A stretch of DNA of 64,000 nucleotides from Planctomycetota bacterium (lineage in GTDB: Bacteria; Planctomycetota; SZUA-567; H5-PLA8), in assembly GCA_015075375.1 (NCBI GenBank), contig JABTUM010000002.1, positions 405,393-469,392 on the forward strand. The letters run 5' to 3'. The stretch's first letter is position 1; each line of letters starts with the position of its first letter. This document shows positions 43,010 through 50,548 of the stretch, one piece after another. Under the pieces are notes generated by a model. That model was given only the letters and a program-made list of their open reading frames with translations, was not told the origin of the DNA and ran no database searches. Made by a program: the position numbers and the translations under genes.

Positions 43010-43108
43010 CTAGTGAGACAGAACCACCAAGTAACGCGCCAACGCCAGCAAAGCCACTCCGATCGTGATGCCCAGCATCAGGTAGGGCATGGGTCGTTCG
43101 TTGCTCAT
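43010..43108 (-). CDS. 32-residue single-pass membrane micro-protein
   Basis: A short minus-strand frame from the ATG at 43108 to the TAG at 43010 encodes a polar start MSNERPMP, one hydrophobic segment (YLMLGITIGVALLALARYLVVL) and a two-residue tail. A GGAG box is placed 6 nt before the ATG. It lies alone in an intergenic region, with AT-rich DNA upstream (43150-43195) that could hold a promoter. Too short for standard gene calling; function unknown, perhaps a regulator or subunit of a membrane complex. Confidence 0.55.
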   Translation of the reverse strand: MSNERPMPYLMLGITIGVALLALARYLVVLSH

Positions 43109-43312
43109 CGGTCGCTCCTTTTAGGCTTGGGGTACGCCTCGATCAATCCCTGTCCTTATCTCTATATAAAAATACCTTCTTATGAGTAATAAGCAAGGGC
43201 GAACGCCGGATTTTTCGATTTGGGCGGTTTAGGCGGCTGGCGCACGATGCTGCTGCACGGCTTGGAAAATCGGCTAGGCTGTTGCTGCGCAACCTTATAA
43301 AGGAGCGGAGGC

Positions 43313-44263
43313 TTGGCGGAACCTATGTCGCACAGACGGCTTACGAGGACGGTGTGGGTATGGGCATGCTTGGCCGCAGGGGCCTGCTGCGGCGTGCAGG
43401 GCGGCGCCGCCCAGCCGGAAGTTCCGGCGGTGGAGCGGTATCGAATTGAGCGCGAAGAGTCCGGGCAGGCGCGCCTGAACGGCCAGGAAGTCGGATATCT
43501 GCGCCGCATACCCAATCGCACTCAGTTGACGGTTCGGATCGCGCCCCTGGATGCGGGGGCCGAGGGCGGGGAAGCACGGTGGGGGCTGGCGGTGGAAGAC
43601 TTTTCGCGCAGCCAAAAGCGTCCGGCCGGTGAGGAGACGTTGCGCTTTGACCGTGCCCGGTACGACCACCGTCTGGGCGGGCGGGCTGAACGGATGCTGG
43701 AGGGCGCCGCATCGCCGACCGCCGCGGAAGAGTTGAAGCGTCTGACCGGCGAGCCGTGGTACGTCTGGACGGTACAAGGCGGAGCGATCGAACAACTGGA
43801 AGTGACGGCTCAAGGTTTGGCGTGGCCGCTGGCCGATCACCTGGCGCTGGGACGCGAGTGGATGATGTTCGTGCCGAACTTTCCAGCGGGCGCGGAGACC
43901 GGTACGCCGTTCGAGCGTGTGGTGGTGCTGCCCTATCCCGTACCTGTCAGCCCGGCGCTCACCACCGTTCTGCAATGCCGGGCCACGGGTTTGGATCGCG
44001 AAGGCGGACGCGGGATCGTTGAAGTCACGTTTTCGGGCCAGCTTCAGACGCGCCAGGCCAAAGGCTTCGCCTGGGGCGGCATCCGCCTGGCCGATGTACA
44101 GATTCAAGGCTTGCTGAGCGGGCGGGTACGCCTGACCGGCGCGCCGCATCGATTGCTGGACGCCAGCGTGGAATTGCAGACCCGGTTGGAGACGCTGCGC
44201 GCGCAGGACAGTTTCGCCAGCGAATGGAAGCTCAGGAGTTCGTGGAAGCCGGCGCGGGAATAA
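43313..44263 (+). CDS. Secreted protein of unknown function
   Basis: Protein of 316 residues. The TTG at 43313 is preferred because AAAGGAG lies 7 nt upstream; an ATG at 43325 is in frame. N-terminal signal-like segment (TRTVWVWACLAAGACCGVQGGAAQ), possibly lipid-modified at the Cys pair but without a clean lipobox. The mature part is beta-rich (YRIEREESGQARLNGQ, QLTVRIAPL, VEVTFSGQLQTRQAKG, VRLTGAPHRLLDASVELQTRLE). No family recognised. Followed by purN after 14 nt, probably cotranscribed. Confidence 0.7.
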   Translation: MAEPMSHRRLTRTVWVWACLAAGACCGVQGGAAQPEVPAVERYRIEREESGQARLNGQEVGYLRRIPNRTQLTVRIAPLDAGAEGGEARWGLAVEDFSRSQKRPAGEETLRFDRARYDHRLGGRAERMLEGAASPTAAEELKRLTGEPWYVWTVQGGAIEQLEVTAQGLAWPLADHLALGREWMMFVPNFPAGAETGTPFERVVVLPYPVPVSPALTTVLQCRATGLDREGGRGIVEVTFSGQLQTRQAKGFAWGGIRLADVQIQGLLSGRVRLTGAPHRLLDASVELQTRLETLRAQDSFASEWKLRSSWKPARE

Positions 44264-44277
44264 GGAATCGTTGGATC

Positions 44278-44916
44278 ATGAGCCAGACGCCGTCCAAGCC
44301 GTTGCGTATCGCCGTGCTGCTGAGCGGAAGCGGCACCACGCTCGAGAATCTGCTGGTGCTCAGCGCCGCCCACCAATTACCGGCGGAGATCGTTTTCGTG
44401 CTTTCCAGCCGCGCCGACGCATACGGGCTGGAACGGGCGAAACAGCGCGGCATTCCCACCGCGGTGGTGGAGCGCAAGCGGTTCGTGCTGCCCGAAGAGT
44501 TCAGCGATGCGCTTTTCGAGGCGGTACGCCCGCACCGGCCCGATCTGATCTGCCTTGCGGGGTTCCTATCGCTGCTGAAGATTCCGGCGGAATACGCGGG
44601 GCGCGTGCTCAATATTCACCCGGCGCTTTTGCCTAGCTTTGGCGGGAAAGGCTACTACGGCAATCGCGTACACGAAGCGGTGCTGAAGCACGGCTGCAAG
44701 GTGGCTGGGTGCACGGTTCACTTCGTGGACAACGAATACGATCACGGTCCGATCGTGGCGCAGCGCGCGGTTGCGGTCCTGGAAGGCGACGACGTGGAAT
44801 CTCTGGCTGCACGCGTCCAGGAAGCGGAACGCGAAGTGTACCCCGAAGCCATCCGGCTGTATGCGGCAGGGCGCTTACGCCTGGAAGACCGTCGTGTCCG
44901 AGTCCTTCCTGGGTAG
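44278..44916 (+). CDS. purN: Phosphoribosylglycinamide formyltransferase
   Basis: Protein of 212 residues. Transfers the formyl group of 10-formyl-THF to GAR in purine synthesis; cytoplasmic. Signatures: GSGTTLENLL phosphate-binding loop, AGFLSLLKIP, catalytic NIHPALLPSFGGKGYYG (Asn and His), CTVHFVDNEYDHGPIVAQ with the catalytic Asp, and the C-terminal EREVYPEAIRLYA helix. ATG at 44278, upstream extension to 44224 not needed. Normal family length. Confidence 0.95.
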   Translation: MSQTPSKPLRIAVLLSGSGTTLENLLVLSAAHQLPAEIVFVLSSRADAYGLERAKQRGIPTAVVERKRFVLPEEFSDALFEAVRPHRPDLICLAGFLSLLKIPAEYAGRVLNIHPALLPSFGGKGYYGNRVHEAVLKHGCKVAGCTVHFVDNEYDHGPIVAQRAVAVLEGDDVESLAARVQEAEREVYPEAIRLYAAGRLRLEDRRVRVLPG

Positions 44917-45224
44917 CAAGTTAGGACAGTTCCCTGGCTGCGCAGCCTGTAGGGAACTATGCACACTATAAGCCCGTGTTGGCCAAGGAGTCGTTTTTGT
45001 TGTGTAACATATTGATCTGTAATTGGTTATGACGTTGGTGACAATTTTTAGAAGTGGGGCATGGCATACCTTGACGGTCTTGGGCGAGGACGCTAAACTC
45101 AAGCCTTGCTTGCACCTAGTGCAGCTTGGCATCTGGGTTGAGGTGGCTTCTGTGGCGGCGACGCGGGTTGATGGCGTCGGACTGCCCAGCCCTTTAATGA
45201 GCGTGCGGAATCGAGGCCGATTGA
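44917..45224 (+). promoter_or_regulatory. Intergenic region with promoter for the pil gene block
   Basis: About 300 bp. A sigma-70-type promoter is visible: TTGACG (45071-45076), 17-bp spacer, TAAACT (45094-45099), about 125 nt ahead of pilT. The rest is AT-richer and contains no convincing frame. Confidence 0.55.
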
Positions 45225-46289
45225 ATGGTCACGCTTGAAGAACTGTTGCGTGTGATGATGGAACGCCGGGCATCGGACCTGCACGTAAGTGCGGGCTCGC
45301 CGCCACGGATTCGTATCGACGGTGCGCTGATCCCCACCGAATACGACATGCTCGACGCCGAGGCCACGCAAAAGCTGGTTTACTCGGTTCTGGACAACGA
45401 GCAGATCGCGAAGTTCGAGTCCGAGAAGGAACTGGACATGAGCTTCGGCATCGCTGGGATCGGGCGCTTTCGCGTGAACGTCTTTTACCAGCGCGGGGCG
45501 GTGGGCGCGGCGATTCGGGTGATTCCGTACGAAATCGCCACGTTCGAGCAGCTCGGTTTGCCGCGCGAAGTCTGCGAGAATTTGTGCAACCTGCCCAAGG
45601 GGCTGGTGCTGGTGACGGGAGCGACGGGCTCGGGCAAATCCACTTCGCTGGCATCGATGATCGACCTGATCAACAGCACGCAGCAACTGCATATCATCAC
45701 CATCGAAGACCCCATCGAATTCGTGCATCGTAACAAGCAGTGCCTGGTCAATCAGCGCGAAGTCGGTCCGGACACGAAGGCGTTTCATTTCGCGCTGAAG
45801 CACGTGCTGCGCCAAGACCCGGATGTGGTGCTGATCGGCGAAATGCGCGACATGGAAACGATCGAACTGGGGTTGACGCTGGCCGAGACGGGTCACTTGA
45901 CGTTCGCCACGCTCCACACGTCGACGGCGGTGCAGACGATCAACCGCATCATCGACGTCTTCCCGGCAGGGCAGCAAAGCCAGATTCGCACGCAGCTTTC
46001 GTTCGTGCTGCAAGGCGTATTCTGCCAGCAGTTGCTGCCGGTGAACAACGGCAAGGGCCGCTGCCTGGCGCCGGAAATCATGCTGCCCAACGACGCGATC
46101 CGCGCGAACATCCGCGACGACAAGGTGCACCAGATTTATTCGTCGATTCAGACGGGCGGCAAGAGCGGCATGCGCACGATGAACCATTCGCTGCATGAGT
46201 TGTACAAGGCGGGGAAGATCAGTTTCGACGTCGCGATGGAGGCGACGCTGGATCCGGAAGAGTTGCGCAAGCTGATTCAAAACAAGTAG
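45225..46289 (+). CDS. pilT: Type IV pilus retraction ATPase PilT
   Basis: Protein of 354 residues. Hexameric ATPase powering pilus disassembly at the inner membrane. N-terminal PAS-like domain (LEELLRVMMERRASDLHVSAGSPPRIRIDGALIP), Walker A GATGSGKST (K138), Asp box ITIEDPIEFVH, Walker B LIGEMRDMETIELGLTLAETGHL, His box TLHTSTAVQTINRIIDVFP. The usual AIRNLIRE-type C-terminal helix region is replaced by MNHSLHELYKAGKISFDVAMEAT, within family variation. First gene of a long plus-strand pilus block; a GAGG box precedes the ATG. Confidence 0.96.
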   Translation: MVTLEELLRVMMERRASDLHVSAGSPPRIRIDGALIPTEYDMLDAEATQKLVYSVLDNEQIAKFESEKELDMSFGIAGIGRFRVNVFYQRGAVGAAIRVIPYEIATFEQLGLPREVCENLCNLPKGLVLVTGATGSGKSTSLASMIDLINSTQQLHIITIEDPIEFVHRNKQCLVNQREVGPDTKAFHFALKHVLRQDPDVVLIGEMRDMETIELGLTLAETGHLTFATLHTSTAVQTINRIIDVFPAGQQSQIRTQLSFVLQGVFCQQLLPVNNGKGRCLAPEIMLPNDAIRANIRDDKVHQIYSSIQTGGKSGMRTMNHSLHELYKAGKISFDVAMEATLDPEELRKLIQNK

Positions 46290-46374
46290 GGGTTGGGGTG
46301 TGCGCCGCGTCCGCGGCGCTCGGGGCAAGCGACAACGGATCGGACCGAACGGTATGGTCGCACGCGTTACTCGA

Positions 46375-47322
46375 ATGACCAAACGGCGCCTGGGCGAACT
46401 GCTCAGGGCCGAGGGGCTCGTAACGGAAGACCAGGTTCAGGCCGCGCTGGTCGAACAGCGCAAGTCGAACCTCTTCCTTGGGGAGGCCATGGTCAAGTTG
46501 GGCTTCGTCACCGAAGAAGCCATCGCCTCGACCATCGCACAGCAATTCAACCTGCCCTACATCGCCTCCGAGCAATATCAGGTGGACAAAGCGGTATTGG
46601 ATGTGTTTCCCGAATCGCTGGCCTGGGAATACCAGTTCCTGCCGCTGGAACGGATCGGGCCGGTCTTGATCATCGTGGGTTCGGGATTGATGAACCACGA
46701 TGTGCTTTCCGAGTTGGAGCGCATTTCGGGCTGCAAGATCTGCCAGTTCGTGGGTACGTGGAACGATATCCGCCGCGCGCTGGACGAGCATTTCAAGGAC
46801 CGCAAGAAGGACGACGACGCGGACCTGACGAGCTTGGGCAAGATGCTTCTGGAAGGCGACTCGGACGATGACGCCGGCGTGATCGCTCCGGTGGAAGAAT
46901 CCGAATTGGCCCAGGATCTGGCGGAAGCGGTGGGTTCCAATACGGGCCTGGAAGAAGCGCTGGCGGCCGTAGGGGCGCAGGTTCAGGGGTTGTCGGACGA
47001 CCAGTTGGAGTCGGGCGTTTCGAATCTGCCTTCGGACGACGATGACGATACGCCGCTGCCTCCGGTGGCGGTCCCGGCTCCGGCCGCGCAATCCGACGAA
47101 CAGAAGCCTGCGGCATCGGCGCGCTTTCCCAACACCTCGGGCCGGCTTTCGGCCTTTGCGGGCAACGCTCCTAAACTCAGCAAGAGCGGCATCAACAAGG
47201 CCGCCTCGCCCGCGGGCGGAGAAGACGGCCAGGCGGCGGATGGGGACGGGCAGCAGCCGAAGGGCGGGTCCAAAAAGGGTCCGCCGACCAAGGGCGGACT
47301 GCTTGGATTCCTGAAAAAGTAG
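46375..47322 (+). CDS. Stand-alone MshEN-domain protein of the pilus cluster
   Basis: Protein of 315 residues from the ATG at 46375; an ATG at 46354 and a GTG at 46300 are also in frame. The N-terminal ~160 residues match the GspE/MshEN fold (KRRLGELLRAEGLVTEDQVQAALVEQRKS, LGEAMVKLGFVTEEAIASTIAQQFNLPYI, FLPLERIGPVLIIVGSGLMN), as in PilB N-termini. The rest is acidic, disordered and Gly/Lys-rich at the end (KKGPPTKGGLLGFLKK). There is no ATPase domain. MshEN domains bind c-di-GMP in some proteins, so it may be a ligand-responsive adaptor of PilB/PilT; this is inference. It lies between pilT and pilB. Confidence 0.85.
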   Translation: MTKRRLGELLRAEGLVTEDQVQAALVEQRKSNLFLGEAMVKLGFVTEEAIASTIAQQFNLPYIASEQYQVDKAVLDVFPESLAWEYQFLPLERIGPVLIIVGSGLMNHDVLSELERISGCKICQFVGTWNDIRRALDEHFKDRKKDDDADLTSLGKMLLEGDSDDDAGVIAPVEESELAQDLAEAVGSNTGLEEALAAVGAQVQGLSDDQLESGVSNLPSDDDDDTPLPPVAVPAPAAQSDEQKPAASARFPNTSGRLSAFAGNAPKLSKSGINKAASPAGGEDGQAADGDGQQPKGGSKKGPPTKGGLLGFLKK

Positions 47323-47364
47323 AGTGCTTCGAAGGGGCGGGCGCGATTCGATAAGGGGTCATGT

Positions 47365-49089
47365 ATGGCCAAGTTCGACAAGAAACTCGGCGCGATCCTC
47401 GTCAAGCACGGCTTGATCAACGAGGAAACCCGGGAGCAGTTTCTGGGCGACTCCGAGCGCGCGAACGCTTCGTTTACCGAAACGCTGCTGACCCGGAATG
47501 TGGTCAAGGAACCGGAGATCATTGCGGCGGTGGCGCAGGAGATGAACTACCACCCGATCAACCTGGAGCGCGTGAAGCCCAATCCCATGGCGCTTGAGCG
47601 CCTGACGGAAGAGCAGTGCAAGACGTGGCAGGTGCTGCCCATATCCCGGCTCGGGAAGATGCTGACCATCGCCATGGCGAATCCGTTCGACGTACTGATC
47701 CTCGACGACGTGAAGCTGGTGACGGGCTGTGAGATCGTACCGGTGGTATCGACGGACGTTTCGGTGATGAAGGCAATCGCCACCGCGTTCCGCCAGGAAG
47801 TGGATACCGGCGAAGAGATGGACCAGCTTCTTTCGGGCGCCGATTCGGTCGAAGGCGCGATGGAGTTGAAGGAGAACAAGGAAGAGGACGGCGCGATCGA
47901 TCTGGCCGAGGACATCAAGTCGGGCAACTCGCCCGTGGTCAAGATGGTGAACTTGCTGATCCTGTCGGCGATCGAGCAGCGCGCGAGCGACATTCACATC
48001 GAGGCTTTCGAGAAGCGCGTGCGCGTGCGTTACCGCGTGGACGGCGCGTGTCACGAGACGAACAGCCTGCCCAAGCGCGTGCACCCGGCGCTCGTTTCGC
48101 GCGTGAAGATCATGGCGAATATGGACATCGCCGAACGCCGCAAGCCGCAGGACGGCAAGTTCCAGATGCGCGTGAAGGGCCGGCAGGTGGACTTTCGTAC
48201 CTCGATCCTGCCGATGATTCACGGCGAAAAGGTCTGTATTCGTATCTTGGACTCGTCCGGACTGTCGCTTTCGCTGGACCAGTTGGGTTTCGAGCCGGAA
48301 GCGCTGGAGGATTTCCGCTGGGCGGTCAAGCAGCCGTACGGTATGGCGCTGGTGACCGGACCGACGGGTTCTGGAAAATCGACGACGCTGTACTCGGCGG
48401 TGAAGGAAGTGCTGTGCGTCGAAGACAACATCACGACGGTCGAAGACCCGGTCGAATACCAGTTGGACGGTGTGAATCAGGTGCCGGTCAGCGATAAGCG
48501 CGGCCTGTCCTTCGCCGCGGCGCTGCGCTCGATCCTGCGCCAAGACCCTGACACGGTGATGATCGGCGAAATCCGCGACAAGGAAACGGCCGAGATTGCG
48601 ATCAAGGCGGCGCTCACCGGGCACTTGGTGTTAAGTACGCTGCACACGAACGACGCGCCGAGCACCGTATCGCGCTTGGTGGACATGGGTATCGACCCGT
48701 TCATGGTGGCGAGTTCGGTGGTGCTGGTCTCCGCGCAGCGCTTGCTGCGCAAGCTGTGCACCGAATGCCGTGGTCCGATCCAATTGCCGCCTGAGCGGCT
48801 GCTGGAGATTGGCTTCAAGGAAACGGACCTCGAGAGCGCGAAGTTCATGGAAGGCAAAGGCTGCGGCCGTTGCAGCGCGGGTTACAAAGGCCGGTTCGCG
48901 ATCCTGGAAACGATGCGCATGCGCGACGAGATCAAGCGCATCGTCATCGATGGCGGTTCGGCTCTGGACATTCGCGGCAAGGCGCTGGAATTGGGCATGA
49001 TTACGCTGCGCCGCTGCGCACTGCTTAACTCCATGCGCGGCCGTACCGACTTGAAGGAAGTCGTGGCGATGACGCAAAACGAAGTGTAG
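47365..49089 (+). CDS. pilB: Type IV pilus assembly ATPase PilB
   Basis: Protein of 574 residues. Extension ATPase of the GspE/PilB family at the inner membrane. N-terminal MshEN-type domain (KKLGAILVKHGLINEETREQFLG, HPINLERVKPNP), then the catalytic domains: SAIEQRASDIHIEAFEKRVRVRYRVDG, Walker A GPTGSGKST (K338), Asp box TVEDPVEYQLDG, Walker B MIGEIRDKETAEIAIKAALTGHLV, His box TLHTNDAPSTVSRL, and the tetracysteine zinc motif CTEC ... CGRC. AAGGGG precedes the ATG. Followed by pilC after 68 nt. Confidence 0.97.
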   Translation: MAKFDKKLGAILVKHGLINEETREQFLGDSERANASFTETLLTRNVVKEPEIIAAVAQEMNYHPINLERVKPNPMALERLTEEQCKTWQVLPISRLGKMLTIAMANPFDVLILDDVKLVTGCEIVPVVSTDVSVMKAIATAFRQEVDTGEEMDQLLSGADSVEGAMELKENKEEDGAIDLAEDIKSGNSPVVKMVNLLILSAIEQRASDIHIEAFEKRVRVRYRVDGACHETNSLPKRVHPALVSRVKIMANMDIAERRKPQDGKFQMRVKGRQVDFRTSILPMIHGEKVCIRILDSSGLSLSLDQLGFEPEALEDFRWAVKQPYGMALVTGPTGSGKSTTLYSAVKEVLCVEDNITTVEDPVEYQLDGVNQVPVSDKRGLSFAAALRSILRQDPDTVMIGEIRDKETAEIAIKAALTGHLVLSTLHTNDAPSTVSRLVDMGIDPFMVASSVVLVSAQRLLRKLCTECRGPIQLPPERLLEIGFKETDLESAKFMEGKGCGRCSAGYKGRFAILETMRMRDEIKRIVIDGGSALDIRGKALELGMITLRRCALLNSMRGRTDLKEVVAMTQNEV

Positions 49090-49157
49090 CCGAGAGCGAA
49101 GCACATTGGCTGTGAGGGCGGCGATGGCTCGTCGCCCCTAAACGGAGAATTCAAGAC

Positions 49158-50393
49158 ATGCCCACCTTCAAATACGTGGCGCAAGATCAGGGCGGCAAAA
49201 AGGTCACACAAACCATCGAAGGCGGCAGCCGCGAGGAAGTAGTGGCTAACCTGCGCGGGCAAAATCTGCGCATCGTTTCGATCACCGAGGTGGGTGGTGG
49301 CGCTAAAGCCGCGGGCAAGGGCTGGAATCTCAATATCGGCGGCGGAAAGCCCCGGATCAGCGGCGAAGGCCTGGTGATTTTTACGCGCCAGTTTTCGACG
49401 ATGATCAGCGCCGGTATCCCGGTCTTGGAGTGTTTGGACATCCTTGAGGAACAGGCCGAGGATCCGGGCTTTAAGAACGTGGTGGGCACGATCATCGATG
49501 ACGTGCGCGGCGGTTCGGACCTTTCGGCCGCGCTTGCACGGCACCCCGGCGTCTTCACTCGTATTTACATTAACATGATCAAAGCGGGCGAGGCGTCCGG
49601 TCAGCTCGACACCATCTTGCAGCGCCTGGCCGACTACATGGAATCGGTCGAACAGTTGAAGCGTAAAATTCAAGGCGCCATGACCTATCCGGTCGTCTCG
49701 CTGGTCATGATTTTGGGCATTACCACCTTCCTGCTCGTGTTCATCATTCCGAAGTTCCAGGAGATTTTCAAAACGCTGAACGTAGACCTGCCGACTCCGA
49801 CCGTCATCGTGCTCGCCATTTCCCACGCCATGCAGAACTATTTCATCCATTTGGCCATGATGATGACGGGATTGTTTCTGGTGATCAAATGGTACAAATC
49901 GACGGACAGCGGCGGGTACGTGTGGGACCGTATGATGCTGAAAATGCCCGTCTTCGGCCAATTGTTCCAGAAGATCGCGCTCTCGCGCTTCTCCAAGACT
50001 TTTTCGACGCTGCTCAAGTCCGGCGTGCCGATCCTGGGCGCACTGGAGATCGTGGCCGCGACGGCCGGCAATCGAGTGGTGGAAGAGGCCGTGAATAACG
50101 CTCGCGAAGCGATTCGCCAAGGCGATCCATTGGCAAGACCGCTGGGCGAATCTCCGGTGTTTCCGCCGATGGTCGTGCGCATGGTGGCGATCGGCGAAAA
50201 GTCCGGCGCGCTCGAGCAGTTGCTCGAGAAGATTTCGGAATTTTACGACCAGCAGGTGGAAGCGACCGTCGAGCAGCTCACCGCGCTGATCGAGCCGCTG
50301 ATGATCGGCGTGATGGGCCTGATCGTGGGTGGTATCGTGCTCTCCGTGTTCCTGCCGATCTTCAAGATCCAGGAGGCGCTGCGCAAGAAGTAG
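49158..50393 (+). CDS. pilC: Type IV pilus inner-membrane platform protein PilC
   Basis: Protein of 411 residues of the GspF/PilC family: N-terminal TFKYVAQDQGGKKVTQTIEGGSREEV, two repeats of the cytoplasmic GspF domain (FTRQFSTMISAGIPVLECLDILEEQAEDPGFKNVV; FSKTFSTLLKSGVPILGALEIVAATAGNRVVEEAV) and three membrane segments (YPVVSLVMILGITTFLLVFIIP, LAMMMTGLFLVIKW, LIEPLMIGVMGLIVGGIVLSVFLPIF). It anchors PilB/PilT to the pilus base. Standard length. Confidence 0.97.
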   Translation: MPTFKYVAQDQGGKKVTQTIEGGSREEVVANLRGQNLRIVSITEVGGGAKAAGKGWNLNIGGGKPRISGEGLVIFTRQFSTMISAGIPVLECLDILEEQAEDPGFKNVVGTIIDDVRGGSDLSAALARHPGVFTRIYINMIKAGEASGQLDTILQRLADYMESVEQLKRKIQGAMTYPVVSLVMILGITTFLLVFIIPKFQEIFKTLNVDLPTPTVIVLAISHAMQNYFIHLAMMMTGLFLVIKWYKSTDSGGYVWDRMMLKMPVFGQLFQKIALSRFSKTFSTLLKSGVPILGALEIVAATAGNRVVEEAVNNAREAIRQGDPLARPLGESPVFPPMVVRMVAIGEKSGALEQLLEKISEFYDQQVEATVEQLTALIEPLMIGVMGLIVGGIVLSVFLPIFKIQEALRKK

Positions 50394-50548
50394 CCGCAAC
50401 GGTCCGTTCCCGCCGCGTCCGGGGCCGGCTCCCGGGCGCGGGGAGAACCGGCAGCCCGCGTCCCTTCGTATTTCAACGGAGCGCCCAGCAGACGGGTTCG
50501 CCCCTTAATTGAGCATTCCAGGCTCTACCCTACGGATGAGGAGTGGTC

